In this document: one piece after another, positions 45,420 to 55,187 of the stretch
Layout: each line of letters opens with the position of its first letter
How positions within the stretch are numbered: position 1 is the stretch's first letter
DNA from: Ruminococcus sp. HUN007
Lineage (GTDB): Bacteria; Bacillota; Clostridia; Oscillospirales; Ruminococcaceae
NCBI RefSeq assembly: GCF_000712055.1
Contig: NZ_JOOA01000002.1
Span: 2,826,001-2,890,000 of the forward strand
Length of the DNA stretch: 64,000 bases
Direction of reading: 5' to 3'
Notes under the pieces: model-generated
What the model was told of the DNA's origin: nothing
The model's database searches: none
What the model saw: only the letters and a program-made list of their open reading frames with translations
Position numbers and translations under genes: made by a program

Positions 45420-45444
45420 AAGGGAAAGGTCCGGAGGTGGAAAA

Positions 45445-45846
45445 TTGAACGGTTCAGCAGCAGGAAGAGTTATTACAGTATTATTTACTATAGTTCTCTT
45501 TGCAGCAATACTTTATCTTGCATATCTTACAACGAAATATATAGGAAAAAAATATTCCATAAGCAGCGGCATGAGCGGAAAGAACTTAAAGATCATCGAT
45601 TCACTGAGTCTTGCTCCTGACAAGGTGCTTATGATAGTAAAGGCAGGGGGAAAAACAGTACTTGTGGGTCTCAGCAGAGAACACATGGAGTACATTTGCG
45701 ACGTGGATGAAAACGAACTTACGATCCCTGAAAACGGTGCAGTGTCACCTTTCCAGCAGGATCTGTTCGGGGCATTCAGGAATGTGCTGAGTGAAAAAAT
45801 GAAAAATCTTAAGCAGAAGGAGAACGAAAATGACAAAAAAGAATAA
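45445..45846 (+). CDS. fliO: Flagellar biosynthesis protein FliO
   Basis: 133 residues from TTG 45445, 4 nt after GGAGGTGG. One membrane helix at about 8-28 (VITVLFTIVLFAAILYLAYL) is followed by a small SpoA-like domain (MSGKNLKIIDSLSLAPDKVLMIVKAGGKTVLVGLS). FliO helps assemble the FliP ring. It overlaps fliP by 17 bp, so translation is coupled. Confidence 0.9.
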   Translation: MNGSAAGRVITVLFTIVLFAAILYLAYLTTKYIGKKYSISSGMSGKNLKIIDSLSLAPDKVLMIVKAGGKTVLVGLSREHMEYICDVDENELTIPENGAVSPFQQDLFGAFRNVLSEKMKNLKQKENENDKKE

Positions 45847-46651
45847 TGTTCTCCGTGACAGAAAAACAGTAAAGAACGTTACAGGTTTTATGCTCAGCCT
45901 TGCGGCTGGCATATTCCTTTCCGGTTTTCTCGTAAACCGTGTTTCCGCAGCGGAATCACCGTCAATATCGATAGACTTGAATTCAGGCGTGGCTGACAGT
46001 GGGTCAAGTACGCTTGATTTGCTGTTTCTGCTTGCATTTATAGCGCTCATACCGACATTCCTTATGATGCTTACGTGTTTCACACGACTTGTCATCTCGT
46101 TTGCGTTTTTAAGAAATGCCATGGGTGTTGCCAATTCACCGCCGAATCAGGTCGTTACCGGCCTTGCACTGTTTCTGACCATTTTCATCATGTTCCCGGT
46201 GTTTTCCGAGATCAAAACCAACGCGTACGATCCGTACAAGGCTGGTACCATACAGCTGGAAGAGGCGCTGAATGAGGGCCAGAAACCGCTTAAGATATTC
46301 ATGCTCAAGCAGGTGTACGACGAGGACCTTGACATGTTCCTTTCACTTGCTGATGCGCAGGGAATAGTCACCGAGGCAGACTACGACTCACAGGAAAAGC
46401 TTACGGAACTGAGTATTTTCATAATTGCTCCGGCTTTCATTACAAGTGAGCTCAAGAGAGCCTTCCTTATCGGCTTTCTTATTTACATTCCGTTCCTTAT
46501 AATCGACCTGGTAGTTTCCAGTACCCTTATGGCAATGGGTATGATGATGCTTCCGCCGGCGATGATCTCGCTGCCGTTCAAGCTCATGCTCTTCATTGTT
46601 GCAGACGGCTGGAATCTTCTGATAGAATCGCTCATCGTGAGCTTCAATTAG
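45830..46651 (+). CDS. fliP: Flagellar export gate protein FliP
   Basis: 273 residues with a cleavable-type signal peptide (about 1-40, ending RVSAAES), as in other FliP proteins. Core motifs: LDLLFLLAFIALIPTFLMML, TCFTRLVISFAFLRNAMG, PPNQVVTGLALFLT and the C-terminal LVVSSTLMAMGMMMLPPAMI. FliP forms the export pore with FliQ and FliR. AAGGAG precedes the ATG. Confidence 0.97.
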   Translation: MTKKNNVLRDRKTVKNVTGFMLSLAAGIFLSGFLVNRVSAAESPSISIDLNSGVADSGSSTLDLLFLLAFIALIPTFLMMLTCFTRLVISFAFLRNAMGVANSPPNQVVTGLALFLTIFIMFPVFSEIKTNAYDPYKAGTIQLEEALNEGQKPLKIFMLKQVYDEDLDMFLSLADAQGIVTEADYDSQEKLTELSIFIIAPAFITSELKRAFLIGFLIYIPFLIIDLVVSSTLMAMGMMMLPPAMISLPFKLMLFIVADGWNLLIESLIVSFN

Positions 46652-46669
46652 CGTAAAGAGGTGTAAAAT

Positions 46670-46933
46670 ATGACACAGGAAGAAATACTTGATCTTTTCA
46701 TGAATGCCATGTATGCCTCATTCAAGCTTGCAGCTCCGGTGCTTATCGCAAGTATTGTCATCGGTCTTCTGGTCGCTATTTTTCAGGCGGCAACGCAGAT
46801 CCATGAGCAGACACTCACCTTCGTGCCGAAGGTACTGGTGATCGCTCTCATGCTGCTGGTTCTCGGTTCCTGGATGATACGCATCATTACCGAGTTCTTT
46901 GACATGATATTTGACAAGATCGCAGGAATGTAG
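46670..46933 (+). CDS. fliQ: Flagellar export gate protein FliQ
   Basis: 87 residues, two membrane helices (LAAPVLIASIVIGLLVAIFQ, VLVIALMLLVLGSWMI) and the family motif ATQIHEQTLTFVPK. Usual length and place between fliP and fliR. AAGAGGTG lies before the ATG. Confidence 0.97.
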   Translation: MTQEEILDLFMNAMYASFKLAAPVLIASIVIGLLVAIFQAATQIHEQTLTFVPKVLVIALMLLVLGSWMIRIITEFFDMIFDKIAGM

Positions 46934-46941
46934 GTGCTCCC

Positions 46942-47718
46942 TTGACTGAGCTTAATATAATTATCGACAATCTTTATATCTATGTTCTTGTCTTTGTACG
47001 TCTGGGCGTGATAATAGCGTTCAATCCCGTTCTTTCAAGAAAGGGAGTACCCGCAATGGCGAGAACAGGTATTATTTTCTTTGCCACGCTTATGCTTGCA
47101 CCTCTGGTGCCGATACCTGCCCGTCTGGACACGGCATCGCTTGCGCTCGGCATTGCGGCGGAGATAATCGTCGGATTGTTTTTAGGATTTATTTTTAATA
47201 TTTTTTTCTATATGCTGGCTTATGTAGGCGATATACTTGATATGCAGTTCGGTCTTTCCATGGCCAAGGTCATGGATCCGGGTACGGGGGTACAGTCCGC
47301 CTTTACCGGAAACCTCATCAATCTTGTATATATGGCATATTTTTTTGTAACCAACAGTCACCTTGTTCTCATAAAGCTTGCTGTTGATTCCTATGATCTG
47401 ATACCGGCGGGGGCTGCGAACATCAACGTGCAGGCTGCTGCCGGCTTTGGCATAGATATTTTCATTTCAGTGTTTTCACTGGCGGTGCGTCTCGCTTTTC
47501 CGTTCGTTGCGACGGAATTCATTCTTGAAATGGGAATGGGCATACTGATGAAGCTCATTCCGCAGATACACGTATTCGTTATCAACATGCAGTTCAAGAT
47601 ACTGCTTGCGATCACGATGCTTTTTGTACTGGCCGCACCGATAACTACTTTTATTGAAAACTACATTATGGTAATGTTTGACAATCTTGAAGAAGCGCTT
47701 AACGTACTTGCATCATAA
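46942..47718 (+). CDS. fliR: Flagellar export gate protein FliR
   Basis: 258 residues from TTG 46942, 8 nt after the fliQ stop, with AGGTG upstream. Six or so membrane segments are visible, with the family patterns RLGVIIAFNPVLSRKGVPA, GDILDMQFGLSMAKVMDPGT and LKLIPQIHVFVINMQFKILL. FliR completes the FliPQR pore. A GC-rich palindrome (CCGCCGCAGCTGCGGCGG, about 47720-47738) follows. Confidence 0.95.
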   Translation: MTELNIIIDNLYIYVLVFVRLGVIIAFNPVLSRKGVPAMARTGIIFFATLMLAPLVPIPARLDTASLALGIAAEIIVGLFLGFIFNIFFYMLAYVGDILDMQFGLSMAKVMDPGTGVQSAFTGNLINLVYMAYFFVTNSHLVLIKLAVDSYDLIPAGAANINVQAAAGFGIDIFISVFSLAVRLAFPFVATEFILEMGMGILMKLIPQIHVFVINMQFKILLAITMLFVLAAPITTFIENYIMVMFDNLEEALNVLAS

Positions 47719-47845
47719 AGCCGCCGCAGCTGCGGCGGGGGTGAGAAGGGGGCATCGTCCCCGGACCCCGGGAGTGCGGCCGGGAGAATCCGGTGCAAAG
47801 CTCAGTAGATTTACAGTATTCGGTTTATAAAGGGGGGATCGACAA

Positions 47846-48916
47846 GTGGCGGAGTCATCAGGAGAAAAAACCGAACAGCCTACCGGGAAAAAGCTTGAGG
47901 ATGCCCGGAAAGAGGGTAACGTACCCCAAAGTAAGGAAGTAACCATTGCCATCACTATGGTGGTTTCTTTCTACGCTTTTAAGTTTCTTTATTCTCTGAT
48001 AAGTTCCCAGGTGACTGAAGTCATGACCGATCAGCTCCACAGGATCGGCACCATGGAACGCTTAAAGAGCAATGATCTTCAGGACATGTTCATCTGGCTT
48101 GGCATAAAGTACGGCATTGCGGCGTTTCCGCTGCTTCTTATAGTCGGGTTTGCCGGGTCAGTGATAACCCTTGCCCAGACCAAGCTGCTTGTCAATTTCA
48201 AGTCGCTTAAGCCGAAATTCGACCGAATGAATCCTCTGCAGGGTATAAAAAGACTGTTTTCGCTCAAGGGATTCATTGAAGTGCTGAAGTCGGTGCTGAA
48301 AATAGCTCTTCTCATATGCATTATATACATCTGCATTGCCGGACAATTGAGCAATCTGCCGAAATTAATAGACAGCTCAATTGAAGACGTTGCAGTATTT
48401 ACAGGAAACGTAATTTCTGATATAATAAATAAAGTACTTATAGCATTTGCAGCTGTAGCTGTAGGAGACTATATGTATCAGAGATTCCAGTATTTCAAAA
48501 ATCTGCGAATGACAAAGCAGGAAGTAAAAGAAGAATATAAAAACATCGAAGGTGATCCTCAGATCAAGGGCCGTATCAAGCAGAAGCAGCGTGAGATCTC
48601 ACAGCGCAGGATGATGGCTGATGTTCCGACTGCGGACGTTGTCATTAAAAACCCTACGCATTTCGCCGTTGCACTTAAGTACGACCGTGAAAATGCAAAC
48701 GCTCCTGTCGTGGTAGCGAAAGGTCAGGACAACATTGCGTTTAAGATCATAAAGATCGCCGAAGAAAACGAAGTTGCTGTAGTGGAAAACGTTCCTCTTG
48801 CCCGTGCACTTTACGCTTCAGTTGAAGTCGGCATGGAGATACCAAAGGAATTCTACAATCCCGTGGCCGAGATACTCGCCCACATTTACAGCAAAGATGA
48901 ATCCGAATCTGCATAA
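47846..48916 (+). CDS. flhB: Flagellar export switch protein FlhB
   Basis: 356 residues from GTG 47846 behind AGGGGGG. The N-terminus EKTEQPTGKKLEDARKEGNV is diagnostic; four membrane helices follow to about residue 210. The autocleavage motif NPTH is at residues 269-272, followed by the cytosolic C-domain (FAVALKYDRENANAPVVVAK). FlhB changes export from rod/hook to filament substrates after contact with FliK, which in this genome is unusually long. Confidence 0.97.
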   Translation: MAESSGEKTEQPTGKKLEDARKEGNVPQSKEVTIAITMVVSFYAFKFLYSLISSQVTEVMTDQLHRIGTMERLKSNDLQDMFIWLGIKYGIAAFPLLLIVGFAGSVITLAQTKLLVNFKSLKPKFDRMNPLQGIKRLFSLKGFIEVLKSVLKIALLICIIYICIAGQLSNLPKLIDSSIEDVAVFTGNVISDIINKVLIAFAAVAVGDYMYQRFQYFKNLRMTKQEVKEEYKNIEGDPQIKGRIKQKQREISQRRMMADVPTADVVIKNPTHFAVALKYDRENANAPVVVAKGQDNIAFKIIKIAEENEVAVVENVPLARALYASVEVGMEIPKEFYNPVAEILAHIYSKDESESA

Positions 48917-49118
48917 TGTGCAGAATACAGGTGAACACACAGGACTTGAAAGCCGGGGGACTTTAAGCTCTGTTTCAGAGAAAATACTGAATCGGTCACG
49001 GATAAACCGGAAAACCGGAAAATGACCCCGCATATCCGTACCGCTGAATGAGTACAGCCGTACTGCAGAAACTGTCAGTGTTTTCAGGGATATTAGGATG
49101 AAAAGGATTTGAGCAGAA

Positions 49119-51176
49119 TTGAAAAGATTTGCAAGTTTAACAAACAATGTTGTAACGGCGTTCGTCGTTCTTATAGTTTTTCTTCTTATCATTCCGCTTC
49201 CGACTTTTATTCTCGACTTTTTGTTTATTTTCCAGATCGGACTTTCGCTGGTCATCCTGATGATGTCAATGTACGTCAAGGAGCCTCTTGAATTCTCCAT
49301 TTTTCCTACTCTTCTTCTTATCACCACGCTTTTCCGACTGGGGCTTAACATCTCATCAACACGTTCCATTCTTACCAATGCAGGATATGCCGGTGAGGTC
49401 GTAAAAGTATTCGGACAGTTTGTTATCAGAGGAAATGTTGCAGTCGGTCTTGTAATATTCCTTATCATAGTTCTCGTACAGATGCTCGTTATCACCAAGG
49501 GTTCGGAACGAGTTGCTGAAGTATCGGCACGTTTCACCCTCGATGCCATGCCTGGTAAGCAGATGGCTATTGACGCCGATCTGAACGCAGGTACCATCAC
49601 TGAAGACGAGGCGAGAAGAAGACGTGAGAAGATCCAGCGTGAATCCGCTTTCTTCGGAGCCATGGACGGTGCTTCCAAGTTCGTAAAGGGAGACTCGGTC
49701 ATGTCGATCGTCGTAACAGTCATAAACCTTGTCGGCGGTATCGTCATCGGTGCTATGACCGGTGTTGATGACGTACTTCAGACCTATTCCGTTGCCACTG
49801 TAGGTGACGGTCTTATGTCACAGGTACCTGCTCTTCTCATATCAGTATCGACCGGTATGATCGTTACACGTTCATCTGCTGAAGATGAACTCAACGAAGA
49901 CTTCAAGAAAACATTCTTTTCACAGCCGCGTGTTCTTATAATCTCAGGTATTGCAATGCTCTTCCTGATGTTTATAGGATTCCCGCCGGTACAGCTCATC
50001 CTCATTTCCGCAATGCTCATCGGCTGCGGAATAATGCTCGGCAGAAAGGAAAAGGCAAAGCCTGCTCCTGATACGGGCGTAATGGATGAAGGCCTTCCTT
50101 CGGAGGAGATCGTCTCCGAGGCGGCTTACTACAGAAACATAGACAATCTCTACGGACTTCTCAATGTTGAGCAGCTCCGTATCGAATTCGGATACAGCCT
50201 TATCCCTCTTGTAGATGAGGCAAGCGGCGGTAACTTCCTTGACCGTGTCGTAATGTTCAGAAAACAGTACGCGCTCGACATGGGCATGATCATTCCGCCG
50301 GTACAGTTAAAGGACAGCTCCAGGATCAATCCTAACCAGTATTCCATCTGCATCAAGGGCGAGGAAGTGGCGAAGGGTGACATTCTGGTAGACCACTATC
50401 TCGGTCTTGCACCTTCTGAAAAGGAAGATGTCATCGACGGAATCGAGACCATTGAACCGGCTTTCGGTATCAAGGCGAAATGGATAAGCGAGGAGCAGAA
50501 AGTCAAGGCAGAGCTTCTCGGATATACGCTCATCGATCCGGTATCGGTCATCATCACACATCTTTCCGAGGTCATTAAATCCCATGCCTACGAGATACTC
50601 AACCGTGCCGAGATAAACAACATGCTTGAAAACCTTAAAAAGACAAATCCTGCTATAGTAAACGACACCATTCCGGCAGTCGTTTCAGTCAGCGAACTCC
50701 AGAAGGTTCTCTGCAGACTGCTGCAGGAGGATGTTCCGATAAGGGATCTTGAAACCATACTCGAAACACTTGGTGACTACGGTCAGAAGATCAAGGACAC
50801 GGACATGCTCACCGAGTATGTAAGACAGTCACTCAAGAGAACAATTTCACACCGTTTCACCGAGGCTAACCAGATGAAGGTGATAAGCCTCGACACAAGC
50901 GTTGAAAATATGATAATGGGAGCAGTAAAGAAACTTGACAACGGCTCCTACCTTGCACTTGACCAGCAGAGCATCCAGAAGATAATCAATGCTACTACTG
51001 AACAGGTGGACAGAGTAAAGGAACTGGTACAGACTCCGGTAATTCTTACATCTCCGATCGTAAGAGTTTACTTCAAGAAGCTTATCGACCAGTTCTATCC
51101 TAACATTGCAGTTTTATCTTTCAGCGAAATTGACACACAGGTCCAGATACAGGCCCTTGGCAATATTGCCATTTAA
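49119..51176 (+). CDS. flhA: Flagellar export protein FlhA
   Basis: 685 residues from TTG 49119, with AAGGA about 12 nt upstream. The membrane half has eight segments (LLIIPLPTFILDFLFIFQIG, LLITTLFRLGLNISSTRSIL, GAMDGASKFVKGDSV: the FHIPEP signature region). The cytosolic half (about 320-685) contains IEFGYSLIPLVDEASGGNF and ends VQIQALGNIAI. FlhA binds export substrates and chaperones and passes them to the pore. flhF and flhG, its usual followers, are missing. Confidence 0.97.
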   Translation: MKRFASLTNNVVTAFVVLIVFLLIIPLPTFILDFLFIFQIGLSLVILMMSMYVKEPLEFSIFPTLLLITTLFRLGLNISSTRSILTNAGYAGEVVKVFGQFVIRGNVAVGLVIFLIIVLVQMLVITKGSERVAEVSARFTLDAMPGKQMAIDADLNAGTITEDEARRRREKIQRESAFFGAMDGASKFVKGDSVMSIVVTVINLVGGIVIGAMTGVDDVLQTYSVATVGDGLMSQVPALLISVSTGMIVTRSSAEDELNEDFKKTFFSQPRVLIISGIAMLFLMFIGFPPVQLILISAMLIGCGIMLGRKEKAKPAPDTGVMDEGLPSEEIVSEAAYYRNIDNLYGLLNVEQLRIEFGYSLIPLVDEASGGNFLDRVVMFRKQYALDMGMIIPPVQLKDSSRINPNQYSICIKGEEVAKGDILVDHYLGLAPSEKEDVIDGIETIEPAFGIKAKWISEEQKVKAELLGYTLIDPVSVIITHLSEVIKSHAYEILNRAEINNMLENLKKTNPAIVNDTIPAVVSVSELQKVLCRLLQEDVPIRDLETILETLGDYGQKIKDTDMLTEYVRQSLKRTISHRFTEANQMKVISLDTSVENMIMGAVKKLDNGSYLALDQQSIQKIINATTEQVDRVKELVQTPVILTSPIVRVYFKKLIDQFYPNIAVLSFSEIDTQVQIQALGNIAI

Positions 51177-51273
51177 GCTGCACGGAGCACAGGGAAGCGC
51201 AGAATGCTTTTTCCTGAGCTTCAAAAATAACAGCAGCCAGATCAGCTGATAATTCGTAAGGTGGTGATCAATC

Positions 51274-52074
51274 TTGAGCAGTGTATCAGGAGTTTCTGAA
51301 AACAAAGGGGATAACAGACTTACCGAGGAACAGGCGGCAGCACTTATGGCCCAGTACCGCCAGACCGGAGACGTAAGGATTAGAAATGAGCTGGTGATGA
51401 ACTACAGCTACATAGCAAAGACCGCTGCAATGCAGCTTCGCGGTCTTGCACAGGGCTATGCACAGGTCGAGGATATGGTCAGCCACGGCATGATAACACT
51501 AATTGACTGTGTTGAAAAATTCGACGGTGCAAAGGGCATGAAGTTTGAATCATATGCCTTTATGAGAGTCCGCGGCGGTGTTATCGACCTGGTCAGAAAA
51601 CAGGACTGGATACCTCGCCGTGTAAGAACAGCTGCCAAGGAGATCGCAAATGCAAGCAGCGAGCTGTGCACGGAGCTTAAAAGGCAGCCTACAGAGGAAG
51701 AGCTTGCCGCAAAGCTTGGTATTTCCGTTGCAAAGCTCAGACAGTACAATAACGAAGTTGCCGGAGCGGTGACTTATTCCTTTGAGGAACTTATACAGAA
51801 CCTTGACCAGATGGGCACACTGCTTGATTCGGCAACAAGTGACTACAGCACACCGGAAAAGCAGTTCCTTAAAAATGAAATGAGGGAGAAACTGGTTTCG
51901 GCCATAGAATCGCTGAGTGACCGTGAAAGACTGGTCGTAACGCTTTACTACTACGAGAACCTCAACCTCAGTGAGATATCGCAGGTACTTGAAATAAGCG
52001 TTCAGCGTGTTTCACAGATATGCACAAAAGCGGTTTTAAAGATAAAGGCGGTCATGGAGGATTACATACGATAG
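51274..52074 (+). CDS. fliA: Flagellar sigma factor FliA/SigD (sigma-28 family)
   Basis: 266 residues from TTG 51274, 4 nt after AAGGTGGTGATC. Region 2: MVSHGMITLIDCVEKFDGAKGMKFESYAFMRVRG; region 3 begins WIPRRVRTAAKEI; region 4: LSDRERLVVTLYYYENLNLSEISQVL with VQRVSQI as the recognition helix. The lack of region 1.1 and the FliA-type region 3 fit sigma-28, which directs late flagellar genes. Its position after flhA follows Firmicutes order. Confidence 0.95.
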   Translation: MSSVSGVSENKGDNRLTEEQAAALMAQYRQTGDVRIRNELVMNYSYIAKTAAMQLRGLAQGYAQVEDMVSHGMITLIDCVEKFDGAKGMKFESYAFMRVRGGVIDLVRKQDWIPRRVRTAAKEIANASSELCTELKRQPTEEELAAKLGISVAKLRQYNNEVAGAVTYSFEELIQNLDQMGTLLDSATSDYSTPEKQFLKNEMREKLVSAIESLSDRERLVVTLYYYENLNLSEISQVLEISVQRVSQICTKAVLKIKAVMEDYIR

Positions 52075-52103
52075 CAGGACATGATTAACAGGGGGTAGAT
52101 CAT

Positions 52104-52841
52104 ATGCTAACAGGATTCTACACAGCGGGTTCAGGAATTCTGAATCAGCAGCGAAACGTCAACATCATAGGCAATAATATTTCAAACAACCAGACTGCAG
52201 GATACAGAGCGCAGAGGATGGTGACGACCACCTATGAGCACAATTTCCTGACAAGACTGGAAAACGGGGTTTACCACAGAATCGGAGAGGGCGAACCGGC
52301 CATATATACCGAAGAGGTCGAAACTATCTTCGATGAAAGCTATCTTAAGGAGACCGAAAATCCTTACGACATGGCACTTGTGGGAAGAGGCTACTTCAAT
52401 ATAGCCGGAAACAACAGCACATATCTTACGAGAAACGGAAATTTCAATATAGATGCCGAAGGATACCTTGTGCTTGAAGGAATAGGCAGGGTACAGGGAA
52501 GAAACGGCGACATGCGTGTGGGAGGAGCGGATTATACGATAACTCCGCACGGACTTGTTTATGACAACGAAGGGGTCTTTGTTGACAGAATACTCGTTAC
52601 CGCGCCTGCGGAGGGTACTGCAGTAAAGAAATTCGACAACGGAATGTTCGTGGCAGATAACGTTGAGGACGTTGATGCACCGACGGTGTATCAGAATCAT
52701 CTCGAGCAGTCGAACGTTGACATGAACGAAGAATATACGGGACTTATCGAAGCACAGCGTGCTCTGCAGGCATGTGCGTCGGCTCTTAAGATGGTCGATA
52801 AGATAAATGAGAAGGCTGCCGGACTGTCCGGTATAAGCTGA
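52104..52841 (+). CDS. flgF: Flagellar rod protein, FlgF/FlgG family
   Basis: 245 residues; CAGGGGGT precedes the ATG. N-terminus MLTGFYTAGSGILNQQRNVN with IGNNISNNQTAGYRAQ, the central MALVGRGYFNIAGNNSTYLTRNGNF, and the C-terminal LEQSNVDMNEEYTGLIEAQRALQ. Of the two tandem rod genes this is closer to FlhO/FlgF. It forms part of the distal rod. Confidence 0.88.
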   Translation: MLTGFYTAGSGILNQQRNVNIIGNNISNNQTAGYRAQRMVTTTYEHNFLTRLENGVYHRIGEGEPAIYTEEVETIFDESYLKETENPYDMALVGRGYFNIAGNNSTYLTRNGNFNIDAEGYLVLEGIGRVQGRNGDMRVGGADYTITPHGLVYDNEGVFVDRILVTAPAEGTAVKKFDNGMFVADNVEDVDAPTVYQNHLEQSNVDMNEEYTGLIEAQRALQACASALKMVDKINEKAAGLSGIS

Positions 52842-52933
52842 GAAATATAAATCAGGACGGGCTTCCGGGTGAATTCCCGCGTTCCGGTATCTGATCAGCG
52901 TATTTCTTATTCATTAATTGGGGGTATAAATTT

Positions 52934-53686
52934 ATGAACAAGGCATTCTACACAGGAGCTTCAGGTCTCAGGGCCTATCAGCACGATATAAACATAATCG
53001 GCCACAATGTTGTCAATTCAGGCACGACAGGCTACAAGGCGACTATTCCTGAGTTCCGTGAACTTATAAACAACAACATGGACGTCAACATAAACCGCGA
53101 GCTTCCGGCTGACAACAAAGTGAAGGAAGGCAACGGCGTAAGACTCTGGCGCGATGACATGAACTTCACGCAGGGAAAATTTCAGGCAACGGATTACCCG
53201 CTTGACTTTCTTATTGCAGGCGACGGATTCTTTGCACTTGATGACGGAAACGGAAACATACAGTACACCAGAAACGGATCGTTCGACATAAGCGTTGAGG
53301 GCGAGGAAGCATTTCTTGTAAATGCGGACGGAATGTACGTTCTTGACCAGCAGAATCAGAGAATAAGACTTGACTATATCGGCGACACGAACCAGATCGA
53401 TATTGACACTGTAAAGCCGAGACTTGGCGTGTTCTCATTCACCAATCCGAACGGACTTACAAGAACTGACGGAGGAAGCTTCATTGTAAGCGAAAATTCA
53501 GGTCAGCCTGAAAATGCAAACCGCGGTGAGTACACTCTTTATCAGGGAACGCTCGAAGCATCAAACGTTGAGCTTTCACAGGAAATGACCAATCTTATCG
53601 TAGCACAGAGAGCATACCAGTTCTCATCCAAGGTTGTCACCACTTCCGATGAGATAGAACAGCTTGTAAATTCCTTAAGGGGATAA
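52934..53686 (+). CDS. flgG: Flagellar distal rod protein, FlgG-like
   Basis: 250 residues; TTGGGGGT precedes the ATG. MNKAFYTGASGLRAYQHDIN, then IGHNVVNSGTTGYKA, DFLIAGDGFFALDDGNGNIQYTRNGSF and the C-terminus LEASNVELSQEMTNLIVAQRAYQFSSKV, the last being the standard FlgG/FlgE family end. Together with the preceding gene it builds the distal rod. A hairpin (CTGACC/GGTCAG) lies in the following gap. Confidence 0.88.
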   Translation: MNKAFYTGASGLRAYQHDINIIGHNVVNSGTTGYKATIPEFRELINNNMDVNINRELPADNKVKEGNGVRLWRDDMNFTQGKFQATDYPLDFLIAGDGFFALDDGNGNIQYTRNGSFDISVEGEEAFLVNADGMYVLDQQNQRIRLDYIGDTNQIDIDTVKPRLGVFSFTNPNGLTRTDGGSFIVSENSGQPENANRGEYTLYQGTLEASNVELSQEMTNLIVAQRAYQFSSKVVTTSDEIEQLVNSLRG

Positions 53687-53774
53687 TTTGGTATAATATA
53701 TGAGAAAAATAACAGAGACACTGACCCGATCATCCTTCCGGTCAGCGCTTTCTGAGACAAGAGGATAATTTCAG

Positions 53775-55187
53775 ATGGCAAACATCGAAAAATTTGCTGC
53801 CCCGATAACCAACCGCAACATCGTTCAGCCTGTGTCGGAACATAAATCGGCAGAGGCTGAACGAGTTGATTTTCAGAATACACAGAAGGTTAAGCAGGCG
53901 CCGGTAGAGTCGGAGCTTCTGAGACAGCATAACGGGGACATTCATAACCAGCGCGGACCGGCGATCTTTATGAATCTTCTCACCGATCCTCAGGTAACGG
54001 CCGGATATATCCGAAACATCTACATGATGATGGATATAGTAGCTCTTCTGCCTATGCAGAACGGCTCGCTTACCGAGGAGATGCAGCAGTTGTTTGCCGA
54101 GCTCAACCTTTTTCCGGAGGAAATAGCCGATGAAATGATCAATCAGGAGAATTCATCCACTGCTTTCAAGGGTGAGTTTTTTGATTTCCTGCGTGACGTT
54201 CTGGCTGAAAACAAGAGTCCGGAATTCAAGAAAGCGGTCATTTCCGTTCTGAAGGCTGTAAACAGCGAAAAGAGCAAAACGGATATAATGCGGGCGCTGT
54301 CAGGAAGCTTCGGTTTCCTTTCGGCACAGATGAAACCGAACAAGGAGATCTCCGCTGCTCTTTTAAGAATATCCGAACGACTGCTTGAAGATGACGCAGG
54401 GGAACATTTCAGTGAACTTAAGTCGGATGCACTTTCTGTTCTTACCGATGTTGAGCGAAGCGTACTTTTCAATACACAGACGGAACGTCTTACAGCGATG
54501 ATACGCTACAATATTTCGCGCTTCAACAACGATCCTGATTTTCTCACCTCTTCGGTAAACTACCTGATGACGATGCTGAAGGAGGATGACAAATCGGAGT
54601 TTCTTCAGCTTCTGTACGATCATCTTGCCTATTACGAGAGTGTCGACCGTGAAGGTGGACTTTCCGATTCGAAGGTAATGAACATTATAACCGACATACT
54701 GCGTCTTCAGAGCGAGAGCGAGGAGATAAAGGCTCTGGGAGCTGACAGCGTGGAAACTATAATCCACAGTATACTGTCCTCGCCGAGCAACTTCACACCG
54801 CTGCTTCATTTCATAATACCTGTTGAATACGAAGATGTTGCATCTTTCGCCGAAGTCTGGATCGATCCTGATGAGGAAAACGAAACTTCGCACAGCGATA
54901 CGCCGGAAAGGCAGATCCATATGCTCATCGTATTTGATATGGACAATCTCGGGAAAATGGAAACTGAACTGTTCGTCCGTGACAGAAGCATTGATCTTAC
55001 TGTTTACTGCTCAGACGATGTAAAGGATTATATTGAAAGCTTTTCAAAGGACCTGCGGAAAAGTGCTGATTTTTCAGACTATCATATTGATTCGGTCAAA
55101 GTAAGGACGCTGAAGGCACCGCGGTCACTGGTAGATGTTTTTGAAGGGCTTTCGGTCAAGAGGTCAGGAATCAATGTCAAAATCTAA
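53775..55187 (+). CDS. Putative second FliK-like protein (YlqG-like)
   Basis: 470 residues, mainly helical for the first 330, with a distinct C-terminal domain of about 140 residues (LLHFIIPVEYEDVASFAEVW, RQIHMLIVFDMDNLGKMETEL, VYCSDDVKDYIESFSKDL). This beta-alpha pattern of flagellar hook-domain type, beside an FlhB C-domain gene, matches the YlqG-YlqH pair of Bacillus. The last 14 bp overlap that gene. I infer a role in substrate-specificity switching or as a partner of the FlhB-like protein; the family assignment is moderate and the N-terminal part is unrecognised. Confidence 0.65.
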   Translation: MANIEKFAAPITNRNIVQPVSEHKSAEAERVDFQNTQKVKQAPVESELLRQHNGDIHNQRGPAIFMNLLTDPQVTAGYIRNIYMMMDIVALLPMQNGSLTEEMQQLFAELNLFPEEIADEMINQENSSTAFKGEFFDFLRDVLAENKSPEFKKAVISVLKAVNSEKSKTDIMRALSGSFGFLSAQMKPNKEISAALLRISERLLEDDAGEHFSELKSDALSVLTDVERSVLFNTQTERLTAMIRYNISRFNNDPDFLTSSVNYLMTMLKEDDKSEFLQLLYDHLAYYESVDREGGLSDSKVMNIITDILRLQSESEEIKALGADSVETIIHSILSSPSNFTPLLHFIIPVEYEDVASFAEVWIDPDEENETSHSDTPERQIHMLIVFDMDNLGKMETELFVRDRSIDLTVYCSDDVKDYIESFSKDLRKSADFSDYHIDSVKVRTLKAPRSLVDVFEGLSVKRSGINVKI

